Source: Winogradskyella sp046545555 (GTDB taxonomy: Bacteria; Bacteroidota; Bacteroidia; Flavobacteriales; Flavobacteriaceae). From it: a stretch of 64,000 bases of DNA. Of the stretch, positions 1 to 8,339 are shown piece by piece (positions within the stretch are counted from its first letter, which is position 1; each line of letters starts with the position of its first letter). A program made the translations under genes and the position numbers. The DNA lies in the NCBI RefSeq assembly GCF_046545555.1, contig NZ_JBHZTH010000001.1:1302001-1366000 (forward strand), in the 5' to 3' direction. The notes below the pieces were generated by a model, which saw nothing but the letters and a program-made list of their open reading frames with translations, had not been told where the DNA came from and did not search any database.

Positions 1-546
1 GAAGATTTAGCGGATAGATTACCAAATGCCTTGGTTATTTGTGGTGATGGCAGAAACGTAGAAATATTACAAGAAGAAAATATTTCTGATACAGATGCTT
101 TTATTTCAGTAACAGGTAATTCGGAAACCAATATAATGTCATGTTTGCTCGCCAAATCAAAAGGAGTTAAAAAGACAATTGCATTAGTTGAAAATATGGA
201 TTATTATCAACTCTCTCAGTCTATAGGAATAGACACATTAATTAATAAGAAACTTTTAGCAGCAAATAATATATTTAGATATATAAGGAAAGGGGAAGTA
301 GTAGCTATGACTAAGCTTACCAATATGAATGCAGAACTTTTAGAGTTTGTAGTAAAACCACATTCAAAAATTACAAATAAGTTAATTAAGGATTTAAATT
401 TTCCTAGATCTGCTATTTTTGGTGGTGTTATTAGAGATGGTATTGGTCTAATTCCTTTGGGTAGTTTTAAAATTGAATCTGGTGATCGTGTCGTTGTATG
501 TTGTCTACCACGTTCTATATCTGAAGTTGAAGCATTTTTCTCTTAG
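1..546 (+). CDS. trkA: TrkA, K+ uptake NAD-binding regulatory subunit (5' partial)
   Basis: This is the C-terminal 181 codons of the cytoplasmic regulatory subunit of the Trk potassium uptake system, which binds NAD(H)/ATP and gates the membrane channel TrkH. The frame is open from base 1, so the start lies outside the window. The beginning reads as the end of a Rossmann RCK_N domain (GDGRN, then DTDAFISVTGNSETNIMSCLLAK). The last ~75 residues form an RCK_C domain with the pattern KPHSKITNKLIKDLNFPRSA and GDRVVV. It is followed 12 bases later by trkH, the expected operon partner. Identity is secure from family pattern and neighbour. Confidence 0.93.
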   Translation, partial: EDLADRLPNALVICGDGRNVEILQEENISDTDAFISVTGNSETNIMSCLLAKSKGVKKTIALVENMDYYQLSQSIGIDTLINKKLLAANNIFRYIRKGEVVAMTKLTNMNAELLEFVVKPHSKITNKLIKDLNFPRSAIFGGVIRDGIGLIPLGSFKIESGDRVVVCCLPRSISEVEAFFS

Positions 547-558
547 TAAGTGTACATT

Positions 559-2061
559 ATGTCGCGAATGCATTTAAATTATAAAATCATTTTTCATTTC
601 TTTGGGCTGTTATTGTTGTTTAATGGTGGTTTTATGATGATCGCTACTTTAATTAGCTTAATTTATAAAGACGGGGAAACCTTAAACCTACTTTCTGCAA
701 GTTTAGTTACGCTTTTATTAGGTGTATTAGCTATGATTTTAACTAAGAACCATCGCAAAGAAATGAATAAACGCGAGGGTTATATTGTGGTTGCATTTGG
801 CTGGATAGTGATGTCTCTGACAGGAACATTACCTTACCTAACTACTGAAGCAATCCCATCCTTTACAGACGCATTTTTTGAGACCATGTCAGGTTATACT
901 ACTACTGGAGCTAGCATACTAAATGATATAGAAGTTATTCCGGAAGGTGTGTTATTTTGGAGAAGTACGACACATTGGATTGGTGGCATGGGAATTATTG
1001 TTTTAGCTATTGCCATTTTGCCATTGCTCGGTGTAGGAGGAATGCAACTTTTTGCTGCAGAAGCTCCTGGACCTGGTGGTGATAAATTACACCCTAGAAT
1101 AACAGATACTGCTAAGCGTTTATGGCTAATTTATTTCGGTTATACTGTGGCTGAAACTATCTTACTACAAGTTGCAGGTATGTCATTTTTTGACGCAATA
1201 AATCATGCATTAAGTACCTTGTCAACAGGCGGTTTTTCTACGAAAAATGCTAGTATTGCCTTTTGGAATGATAGTCCAGCCATTCAATATATCATAATAT
1301 TTTTTATGTTTTTAGCTGGTACAAACTTTGTTTTAAGTTACTACCTCTTTAAGGGTAATGTACTAAAGATTGTTAAGGATGACGAATTTAAACTTTACTT
1401 TAAATTTATAGCAATATTTACAACTATAGCAGCACTTCTAATTTACTTTAAAGCAGATGTTTCTCAATCTTCTATAGCACATCCTATGGTCTTTGGTGAA
1501 GGAGAAAGTGCAATTAGACATGGTTTGTTTCAGGTCTTAGCCATAGTTACTACTACAGGATTTGTTACGGCAGATTACACAATGTGGACACCCTTTCTTA
1601 TGGTTTTCTTTTTTGGACTAATGTTTTTAGGTGGTTCAGCAGGTAGCACGTCGGGTGGTGTAAAAGTAGTAAGACATTTAATCTTAATTAAGAATGGATT
1701 CTTAGAGTTCAAACGAGCATTACATCCAAATGCAATTTTACCTGTACGCTACAATACAAAATCTGTCTCAAAAGATATTGTGTTCAATATATTAGGATTC
1801 TTTATACTTTATATGTTGTCTTTTATAGTTGGTGCTCTTGTCTTTTCTATGATGAAAATTGACTTTGTTTCGGCAATTGGTCTTTCTGCATCTAGTCTTG
1901 GTAATGTCGGACCTGCTCTTGGTGATTTTGGACCAGTAAATAACTATGCGTCTTTGCCATCTTTAGGTAAATGGTGGGCTTCGTTTTTAATGCTCCTTGG
2001 ACGACTTGAATTATTCACAATTCTAATATTATTGACCCCTTTTTTCTGGAGAAATCGATAA
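559..2061 (+). CDS. trkH: TrkH family potassium uptake channel
   Basis: Integral membrane K+ translocating subunit, about 500 residues with many hydrophobic helices. The four pore-loop filter signatures of the Trk/Ktr superfamily are visible: TTTGAS near residue 116, STGGFS near 224, TTTGF near 333 and GNVGP near 450. The C-terminal LLGRLELFTILILL segment is typical. I chose the ATG at 559. The frame is open from a GTG at 550, but ATG gives a better match to family N-termini, and 568 is also possible. It is cotranscribed with trkA (12-base gap). No terminator-like hairpin was seen directly behind it. Confidence 0.93.
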   Translation: MSRMHLNYKIIFHFFGLLLLFNGGFMMIATLISLIYKDGETLNLLSASLVTLLLGVLAMILTKNHRKEMNKREGYIVVAFGWIVMSLTGTLPYLTTEAIPSFTDAFFETMSGYTTTGASILNDIEVIPEGVLFWRSTTHWIGGMGIIVLAIAILPLLGVGGMQLFAAEAPGPGGDKLHPRITDTAKRLWLIYFGYTVAETILLQVAGMSFFDAINHALSTLSTGGFSTKNASIAFWNDSPAIQYIIIFFMFLAGTNFVLSYYLFKGNVLKIVKDDEFKLYFKFIAIFTTIAALLIYFKADVSQSSIAHPMVFGEGESAIRHGLFQVLAIVTTTGFVTADYTMWTPFLMVFFFGLMFLGGSAGSTSGGVKVVRHLILIKNGFLEFKRALHPNAILPVRYNTKSVSKDIVFNILGFFILYMLSFIVGALVFSMMKIDFVSAIGLSASSLGNVGPALGDFGPVNNYASLPSLGKWWASFLMLLGRLELFTILILLTPFFWRNR

Positions 2062-2609
2062 ACAGCAATAGTTTTTTTGTTTAATACGTTGCATAAGTAT
2101 ATAATAATGAAATAATTATGCTAATTCATAAGTTCAAAAACTCAAAGGCTTATTTTATTTCATCTGTTTATAGTAAAATCTGTTTACTCAAAATAGACAA
2201 ATTCTATCTGGTCTAGCTGATATACCACAATCTATTTTAAGTAACCTTAGTACATCTCAAAGTAATGGCCGGTTTATTGTCTCATTTTACAACATAACAT
2301 TAGATTTTGTATTTCTCCAGATATTGGGTCTTTAAAATTTTATCTTTTGGTAGATAATCTTCTCGAATATCAAAATTTGGCAAAATCGCATAGTATCTTA
2401 TTACAATTTGATCTCAATCTGGTATTTAAAAAAGACAAATAATTAAATTTTTAAGTTTTTTTAAAAATATTTTGAATTTTAGCTGGCCTATATTTCTACT
2501 GGTATTTTTTGGGTTTTACGGTGTAAACTCCCGATATAGTTGAAACACAGAGTGTAACATTTTTAATTATTGAACGTCTTATAAGCATAACCAATTAAAT
2601 ATATCAATC
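2062..2609. other. 548-base region without a confident gene; possible decayed coding sequence
   Basis: An AT-rich stretch between trkH and a small gene. On the plus strand three open stretches in different frames follow one another: 2118-2216 (ATG start, 32 codons), about 2177-2335, and about 2263-2442 (ending in a run that reads GSLKFYLLVDNLLEY). Read in sequence they could be one frameshifted ancestral protein of ~100 residues, but I recognise no family, and stretches of this length arise by chance in AT-rich DNA. No RNA gene or clear promoter is evident. The end of the region (2530-2609) is the leader of the next gene. Confidence 0.25.
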
Positions 2610-2858
2610 ATGGAATTAGTATTAAATCAAAATTTAGAAACATTACCAGAACCCATTGCGGTAAATCATTTTACAACTCAAGGATTATTAAACTCTAATT
2701 ACAAATCAGTTGTAAAGCAGAACTTTAGCAAGTCAACTACAAAATCAATATTTGGAATTAGACAACGCATAAAATCTTCTCAATTATATATGGTGAACCA
2801 TACAGCTGTAATTTTAAAATTATCTGTTTTTGCCATGGTGTTAGTTGCCATATTTTAG
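2610..2858 (+). CDS. Small tail-anchored protein of unknown function (82 aa)
   Basis: I do not recognise this family. The first ~60 residues are polar with a basic stretch (GIRQRIKSS), and the last ~20 (AVILKLSVFAMVLVAIF) are a hydrophobic helix ending at the C-terminus, so it is predicted to be a tail-anchored inner-membrane protein facing the cytoplasm. The ATG is preceded by an A/T-rich leader typical of Bacteroidota genes without a strong Shine-Dalgarno. The next gene has the same layout and an IRQ-basic motif just before its helix. Function cannot be inferred. Confidence 0.65.
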   Translation: MELVLNQNLETLPEPIAVNHFTTQGLLNSNYKSVVKQNFSKSTTKSIFGIRQRIKSSQLYMVNHTAVILKLSVFAMVLVAIF

Positions 2859-2891
2859 AATTTAAAAACCACATATTCTGATCTTTTAACT

Positions 2892-2918
2892 GGCACTTTT
2901 AAAGAGTGCCTTTTATTT
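2892..2918 (+). terminator. Hairpin after the 82-aa gene
   Basis: GGCACT and AGTGCC form a six-pair stem around a short loop, followed by TTTTATTT. It lies 34 bases behind the stop at 2858 and before the next small gene, so it could terminate or attenuate transcription between the two. Confidence 0.55.
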
Positions 2919-2983
2919 ATGTTAACGCTCAATTAATTTGGATGATGGTAACCTCTTATATCTAATTTTAAAACCAAGAAATT

Positions 2984-3235
2984 ATGCCATCAAATTCAAT
3001 AAATATTATCAATTACAACAGGAAACAACTAGCTCAACGCGATAAGTTTGTTAATCGTCTAGGTGGTTATGGAAAAAATAGAAAACCTGAATATAACTTC
3101 CCTAAAGCATCTCCTAAACAATTAAGAGATATAAGACAGAAACTTAAAAAAGAAAATCAATTACTCTGGATAAAAATAATTGGGTTGTCAATTGTAATAA
3201 TAATCGCTTTGGTTTGGATGCTTTTTGCATCATAA
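2984..3235 (+). CDS. Small tail-anchored basic protein of unknown function (83 aa)
   Basis: Unrecognised family. The N-terminal 60 residues are strongly basic (many K/R, including RLGGYGKNRKPEYNF). A DIRQKLKKENQ segment leads into a C-terminal membrane helix (LWIKIIGLSIVIIIALVWML). Size, layout and the IRQ-[KR]-[LI]-K motif before the helix resemble the preceding 82-aa gene, so the two may be diverged paralogues; this is an inference from a short motif. A strong bidirectional terminator follows at once, which supports a real transcription unit. Confidence 0.65.
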   Translation: MPSNSINIINYNRKQLAQRDKFVNRLGGYGKNRKPEYNFPKASPKQLRDIRQKLKKENQLLWIKIIGLSIVIIIALVWMLFAS

Positions 3236-3237
3236 TG

Positions 3238-3275
3238 AAAAAGCTATAACACAAAAGTTGTGTTATAGCTTTTTT
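3238..3275. terminator. Bidirectional intrinsic terminator
   Basis: A 14-pair stem, AAGCTATAACACAA against TTGTGTTATAGCTT, with a three-base loop, an A run before it and a T run after it. It lies between the convergent 83-aa gene and the aminotransferase and can serve both. Confidence 0.92.
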
Positions 3276-3302
3276 AAATAAAGGCGATTGATAAAATTGA
3301 TA

Positions 3303-4487
3303 CTAACTTAACGCTAGTTTTATCCTTTTAATTGCCTCAATAATATTGTCTTGCGACGCTGCATAAGAAATTCGTATACATTCTGGATTACCAAAAGCTT
3401 CACCAGTTACAGTAGCAACAAGTGCTTCTTCTAATAAAAATAAAGACATATCAGAGGCATCATTAATAGTTTTACCTTTTATTGTTTTACCAAAATAAGC
3501 GGATATGTTAGGAAATACATAAAATGCCCCTTCAGGTTCGTTGGTTTTAAACCCTTCAATCTCTTCTAATAGACCCAATATAAGTTTACGTCGCGTTTTA
3601 AATTCATCAACCATATATTGCACGCTAGAGGCAGGTGCTTCTAGAGCTGCAATTACTGCACGCTGCGCTATGCAATTTGCTCCACTGGTGACTTGACCTT
3701 GCATTTTGTTACAAGCTCTTGCGATCCAATCGGGTGCTCCAATATATCCAATTCTCCAGCCCGTCATTGCAAACGCTTTAGATACTCCATTTACAGTGAT
3801 CGTTCTGTCGTACATATCTTCAAATTGCGCCATACTATAATGACCACCAATGAAATTAATATGTTCATAAATTTCATCCGAAACAACATAAATATTTGGA
3901 TATTTTATTAAAACATCAGCTAACGCTCTTAATTCATCCTTACTGTAAACAGACCCACTAGGATTACATGGAGAACTGTACCAAATCATTTTAGTATTTG
4001 GTGTAATCGACGCTTCAAGCTGTTCAGCTGTCATCTTAAAATCATTCTGAATATCTGTTTTTACTTCTACTGGTACACCGCCATTTAATTTTACAATATC
4101 GCTGTAACTGACCCAGTATGGACAAGGTAAAATAACTTCATCACCATCATTAAGCATTACAGAGGCAATATTAAATAGTGCTTGTTTTGCTCCTGTTGAA
4201 ACAACGATTTGAGGTAGCTTGTAACTGAGATTATTATCGCGTTGAAACTTTGTGATTATCGCATCCTTAAGGTCTGCATAACCATCTACAGGTGTGTAAC
4301 TATTGTAATTTTCGTTTACAGCTTTAATAGCTGCGTCTTTAACAAAATCGGGTGTATTAAAGTCAGGTTCCCCTAAACTTAGTCCAATAATATCTTTTCC
4401 CTCTGCTCTAAGCTCTCTGGCTTTTGCTGCCATGGCAAGGGTTGCTGAAGTCGATAGATTATTAATTCTATCTGAAAGTTGGTTCAT
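3303..4487 (-). CDS. Class I pyridoxal-phosphate aminotransferase (aspartate aminotransferase-like)
   Basis: A 394-residue fold-type I aminotransferase that probably moves the amino group between aspartate (or a similar amino acid) and 2-oxoglutarate in the cytoplasm. Visible features are SSPCNPSG (about 171-178, PLP pocket), SDEIYE (203-208, ring-stacking Asp), NGVSKAFAMTGWRIGY with the Schiff-base lysine at about 237 and its GWRIGY follow-up, and the C-terminal RISYAAS with the carboxylate-binding Arg. Length and motifs fit the AspC/PatA subgroup Ig. Exact substrate cannot be fixed from sequence. It stands alone, with the desaturase gene 31 bases upstream on the same strand. Confidence 0.9.
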   Translation of the reverse strand: MNQLSDRINNLSTSATLAMAAKARELRAEGKDIIGLSLGEPDFNTPDFVKDAAIKAVNENYNSYTPVDGYADLKDAIITKFQRDNNLSYKLPQIVVSTGAKQALFNIASVMLNDGDEVILPCPYWVSYSDIVKLNGGVPVEVKTDIQNDFKMTAEQLEASITPNTKMIWYSSPCNPSGSVYSKDELRALADVLIKYPNIYVVSDEIYEHINFIGGHYSMAQFEDMYDRTITVNGVSKAFAMTGWRIGYIGAPDWIARACNKMQGQVTSGANCIAQRAVIAALEAPASSVQYMVDEFKTRRKLILGLLEEIEGFKTNEPEGAFYVFPNISAYFGKTIKGKTINDASDMSLFLLEEALVATVTGEAFGNPECIRISYAASQDNIIEAIKRIKLALS

Positions 4488-4518
4488 GGTAATCAGTTAT
4501 ATTAAATATGCCATTGCA

Positions 4519-5613
4519 TTATGCCATACTTGGCTTTTTGCCTAATTCTTTAAGTTGCTGATAATGCTCAGAAATAGCTGTCCAAATAGAATTATATTCG
4601 TTATATGGCAAACTAAACTCGTGGGCAGTTTCTCTTACTATTTTAGCTATGTTTTTATAATGTACATGGCTGATATTTGAGAATAAATGATGCTCAACTT
4701 GTCTGTTTAAACCACCAGTATAAAATTCTACAATCCAACTTTTAGGTGAAAAATTAGACGTTGTAAATAATTGGTGAATAGCCCAAGTGTTTTTCATATT
4801 ACCATTTTCATCTGGTAACGGCATATCTGTATTTGGCATTACATGCGCAAGTTGAAAAATTACACTTAGAATCATACCTGCTGTATAATGCATAATTAGA
4901 AAACCAATTAATACTTGCCACCATGCATAACCTAAAGCTAAAGGTAGAACTACCCAGATTGAGTAATATAGTATTTTACCTATTATTAATTTGGTCCACT
5001 GTGTAGCGGGATTTGGGAAATCACCATAGGATAATTTTCTTTTAAGGTATTGGTAAGTTTGTTTGAAATCTGTTGTAATTGCCCAATTAACAGTCAATAG
5101 ACCGTATAATAAGAAGGCATAATATTTTTGATACTTATGAATTTTCAACCATTTTGCATGTTTAGAAAAACGAATAATTCTTCCCGCATCTATATCTTCA
5201 TCATGGCCTTGAATGTTAGTGTATGTGTGATGCAAAACGTTATGTTGTACTTTCCAGTTGTAATCATTTCCAGCTAATATATGTATGCTACTTCCCATAA
5301 GTTTATTAACCCACTTTTTACTAGAGAAAGAACCATGATTTGCATCATGCATTACATTCATACCAACTCCAGCCATACCTATTCCAATAACCATCATAGA
5401 TATAATTTGAAGCCATGTGGGTACATCTACAGTTAGCAAAATAACTAAAGGTCCAAGTAATAATGTAAACATTATTATAGCTTTAATATATAGTTTCCAG
5501 TTACCGGTTTTTTTGATATTGTTTTCTTTAAAGTAGTTGTTTACTCGTTTATTCAGAGTTTTAAAGAACTTAGCCGAATCCGTTCTTGAGAATTTTAAGG
5601 TTTGTTTTGCCAT
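4519..5613 (-). CDS. Acyl-lipid/acyl-CoA fatty acid desaturase
   Basis: Membrane di-iron desaturase of 364 residues. The three histidine boxes are HDANH (89-93), HNVLHH (124-129) and QVEHH (305-309). The QxxHH third box is the hallmark of front-end type (delta-5/6, linoleoyl-CoA-like) desaturases, although no fused cytochrome b5 domain is present. Hydrophobic helices flank the boxes. It probably introduces a double bond into membrane lipid acyl chains, useful for fluidity in the cold; regioselectivity is not predictable. It is divergent from rsmG, and a perfect TAnnTTTG promoter box (5668-5675) precedes it. Confidence 0.88.
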   Translation of the reverse strand: MAKQTLKFSRTDSAKFFKTLNKRVNNYFKENNIKKTGNWKLYIKAIIMFTLLLGPLVILLTVDVPTWLQIISMMVIGIGMAGVGMNVMHDANHGSFSSKKWVNKLMGSSIHILAGNDYNWKVQHNVLHHTYTNIQGHDEDIDAGRIIRFSKHAKWLKIHKYQKYYAFLLYGLLTVNWAITTDFKQTYQYLKRKLSYGDFPNPATQWTKLIIGKILYYSIWVVLPLALGYAWWQVLIGFLIMHYTAGMILSVIFQLAHVMPNTDMPLPDENGNMKNTWAIHQLFTTSNFSPKSWIVEFYTGGLNRQVEHHLFSNISHVHYKNIAKIVRETAHEFSLPYNEYNSIWTAISEHYQQLKELGKKPSMA

Positions 5614-5667
5614 TAATCAGATTTTTTTAGATATAACGTAAGGGATTAAAAAACATTATGACTGTGC

Positions 5668-5675
5668 CAAAGATA
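5668..5675 (-). promoter_or_regulatory. Promoter -7 box for the desaturase gene
   Basis: On the minus strand this reads TATCTTTG, a perfect match to the Bacteroidota TAnnTTTG -7 element, about 55 bases upstream of the start at 5613. No clear TTTG -33 box was seen. Confidence 0.55.
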
Positions 5676-5733
5676 GTTAATAATTAAAATCGAACATATG
5701 AGAATACGATAAATTATACATGTTAAAATTAAG

Positions 5734-5741
5734 TATTTTTG
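5734..5741 (+). promoter_or_regulatory. Promoter -7 box for rsmG
   Basis: TATTTTTG matches TAnnTTTG perfectly. It overlaps an in-frame TTG at 5739, so that codon cannot be the start if this promoter is used. This supports the ATG at 5757. Confidence 0.55.
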
Positions 5742-5756
5742 GCAAAAAATAAAGTT

Positions 5757-6383
5757 ATGGAGTTAATCCTTAAATATTTTCCAAATTTAACAGATATTCA
5801 GATTAGTCAGTTTAAAGCTTTAGAATGTTTATATAAAGATTGGAATACTAAGATTAATGTAGTTTCGCGTAAGGATATTGATGAATTATACCTGAGACAT
5901 GTCTTACACTCTTTAGCTATCGCTAAGGTTATTTCCTTTGAAGATAATTCTTCAATACTAGATGTTGGAACAGGTGGTGGTTTTCCAGGTATACCTTTAG
6001 CTATTTTATTTCCTAATTGTCACTTTCATTTAGTCGATAGCATAAATAAGAAGCTTAAGGTTATAAATGCAGTGGCTGAATCAATAAAACTGACAAATAT
6101 TAAAACAACCCATAGCAGAGTTGAAGCCATTGACGAGACGTATGATTTTATTGTGAGTAGAGCAGTTACGGCTATGCCAGAATTTACAAAATGGATTAAA
6201 GGTAAAATATCTAAAAAGCAACAAAATAAAATTAAGAATGGTGTACTTTATCTTAAAGGTGGAGATTTAACGGAGGAATTAAAACAATACAAAACAGTAA
6301 AGGCGTTTTTATTATCTGATTATTTTGAAGAAGATTTTTTTGAAACTAAAAAAGTTATTTATTTACCTTTAAAACATAAATAA
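5757..6383 (+). CDS. rsmG: 16S rRNA (guanine-527-N7) methyltransferase RsmG
   Basis: SAM-dependent methyltransferase that modifies G527 of 16S rRNA (the GidB family). It is 208 residues long from the chosen ATG, the usual length. The SAM-binding glycine-rich loop SILDVGTGGGFPGIPL lies at about residues 66-80, preceded by the family motif WNTKINVVSRKD and RHVLHSLA, and followed by SRAVTAMPEF. The frame could be extended six codons to a TTG, but that codon sits inside the predicted promoter box and family members begin at the MELILKYFP position. It is monocistronic and ends in a bidirectional terminator. Confidence 0.95.
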   Translation: MELILKYFPNLTDIQISQFKALECLYKDWNTKINVVSRKDIDELYLRHVLHSLAIAKVISFEDNSSILDVGTGGGFPGIPLAILFPNCHFHLVDSINKKLKVINAVAESIKLTNIKTTHSRVEAIDETYDFIVSRAVTAMPEFTKWIKGKISKKQQNKIKNGVLYLKGGDLTEELKQYKTVKAFLLSDYFEEDFFETKKVIYLPLKHK

Positions 6384-6413
6384 AAAATAGCCCCTCGAAA
6401 GAAGGGCTTTTTT
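6384..6413. terminator. Bidirectional intrinsic terminator
   Basis: AGCCC and GGGCT arms with an inner TC/GA pairing, an A run before and TTTTTT after. It lies between convergent rsmG and the T9SS lipase-like gene. Confidence 0.85.
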
Positions 6414-6424
6414 ATTCAAAACAT

Positions 6425-8197
6425 CTATTTAACTAAGAACTTAGCCGCAAAACTAGTATTATTTTCACTAGTAATATTTAGCAAATAAAAACCTGAATTT
6501 AAATTAACAGGAATTGTTGTTCTATTAGAAATAACCTGTGTGCTGCTAAATACAATTTTACCGGTAATATCAATAACATTTACGGTTGCATTAGAGTTAT
6601 TGTTAGAGATTAAAACTATTTCATTGTCAATAGGATTCTTTTCTAACTTAAATTGAAGTTTCTCATTATTACTGATTCCTAATACAGGATTAAAGATTTC
6701 ATCTAAAGCAAAAGTTACATTATTCTGTGTTAATTGAACATGTGGTTCGTTGTTATCCGGTAAAAATGTATTGTCAAAAGGCGTGTTATTTGTCGTAGCT
6801 CTTCCTGCTAAATCGATATTGTGAAACCAGTCGATATCATCGTTAGTAATTTCTAATGCCAATGCACTTACTGCTGGTATATAGCTAAATTTATCAATTT
6901 CTAATGCTGCAAGAAAATCTGCAGCTAAATCACCACCAGCAGTAATCTCTCCAGTTAATGCAGAAATATCAAATAATCCACCTGGTGCAGCGTCAACTCC
7001 ATCAAAGTTTAATCTCTCTGAACTTGCAATAGATTCTACATCTGGAAAAACAGGAATTGGCGCGAAAAAACGACTTACTTGTGCAGGTGATCCAGCAGCT
7101 GGAGTCATATTTACATCTATTTCTACATCAATATCAACATTACCGAATGGCGTTGGTACAGATACAGGTATTACGGTACTAATTATTGTAAATCCATTAC
7201 TAACAGTTGTTCCGCTATCGCCCATAGCGAAATAAGGATTGCCAATACCACTACCATTAATTATTGCAATATTTCTTGTGCCTTGAGGGAATCCATCGGT
7301 TGTGAGGCTATTAATATTACTGTCAAAAGTCACCCTAAATGGATGAGGTTCGGGTAATGTTGAATTAAACTCAACTAAACTCCCATCTGCCAAATGCGCA
7401 TCTAAATGATCTATTAGTAATTGTCGTGATGCTGGTGACCTAAGAAGATCATCTATAATAGGCTGTACTTCTGGCACAGGATTGGTGTCATTAAATGCTA
7501 AATAGTTTAATTGATGTTGCAAACCAATAGGTATGTTGGCACCAAGATGAGGTACATCAAATGAAATATAGAGTCTCGTATCTGTATTTATATTTTCAGA
7601 TTCCATATAGTTTAAAGCATATCTAGTAATTAAACCTCCCATACTTGGGCCGATAATCACATTTTGCTCAGGGCTATTTGTTGCTTTTGCAGTATTAATT
7701 ACGTCAAGTAGCTCTACTAATATCATAGCGTTGCGTTCAATGAAATCAGCCCCGCCATTTACCAAAGTGCTACCTGCAGGAAAATCAGCTTCGTCAATTA
7801 TCATATCACCATTGGTATCAGCTACATTGTCTATATTTAATAAAGAGTTGTCACTTAATCTTAAATATTCTGGAAAATTAAGAATTACAACATCAAAATC
7901 TTGAGCTCTAACTAAGTCTGCCAGATTATCATCTCCAGAAGTTCCTGTAAAATCGAGTAAACTATAAATACCTGCAATATCTCTAACATCTCCTGGGTCA
8001 AATCCATCTACAACTATTATCGGTTTGTCAAGAATATTATCGGCACTTAAAAAAATTTCATATTCACCTAAACCTGGATAAGTTGTAGTTTCTCCATAAG
8101 CAGATAAATCGGATACTTCAGTTGAAGTTATTGGTAAGACTTGGCCTGTTAGAAAAAGAGGCAACATTAATAAAGTATAAAAGTATTTTTTTTTCAT
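6425..8197 (-). CDS. Secreted lipase/esterase-like protein with T9SS type A sorting domain
   Basis: A protein of 590 residues exported by Sec and then the type IX system. Start chosen at MKKKYFY, which gives a clean signal peptide (LLMLPLFLTG, cleavage near GQVLP); an upstream in-frame extension of 12 codons lacks signal character. An alpha/beta-hydrolase core is suggested by PIIVVDGFDPGD and the nucleophile elbow GPSMGG (Ser at about 185) followed by LITRYALNYME. The last ~80 residues form the beta-sandwich sorting domain (VNVIDITGKIVFS and NLNSGFYLLNITSE, ending KFLVK). It is probably surface-attached or released. Substrate unknown. Confidence 0.85.
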   Translation of the reverse strand: MKKKYFYTLLMLPLFLTGQVLPITSTEVSDLSAYGETTTYPGLGEYEIFLSADNILDKPIIVVDGFDPGDVRDIAGIYSLLDFTGTSGDDNLADLVRAQDFDVVILNFPEYLRLSDNSLLNIDNVADTNGDMIIDEADFPAGSTLVNGGADFIERNAMILVELLDVINTAKATNSPEQNVIIGPSMGGLITRYALNYMESENINTDTRLYISFDVPHLGANIPIGLQHQLNYLAFNDTNPVPEVQPIIDDLLRSPASRQLLIDHLDAHLADGSLVEFNSTLPEPHPFRVTFDSNINSLTTDGFPQGTRNIAIINGSGIGNPYFAMGDSGTTVSNGFTIISTVIPVSVPTPFGNVDIDVEIDVNMTPAAGSPAQVSRFFAPIPVFPDVESIASSERLNFDGVDAAPGGLFDISALTGEITAGGDLAADFLAALEIDKFSYIPAVSALALEITNDDIDWFHNIDLAGRATTNNTPFDNTFLPDNNEPHVQLTQNNVTFALDEIFNPVLGISNNEKLQFKLEKNPIDNEIVLISNNNSNATVNVIDITGKIVFSSTQVISNRTTIPVNLNSGFYLLNITSENNTSFAAKFLVK

Positions 8198-8281
8198 AGC
8201 AGTAGATTCGAAATATTTAATGGAAAGATACAAAGTTTACATAATCATATTTGGTATTTAACTTTGATTTCTATTAAGTGC

Positions 8282-8317
8282 AAAAAAAATCCTTAAAAGT
8301 ATTACTCTTAAGGATTT
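8282..8317 (-). terminator. Intrinsic terminator of pruA
   Basis: On the minus strand AAATCCTTAA and TTAAGGATTT pair around an 11-base loop and run into TTTTTTTG. It lies directly downstream of pruA. Confidence 0.85.
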
Positions 8318-8339
8318 AGTTTTTCATAATTTAAATTTT

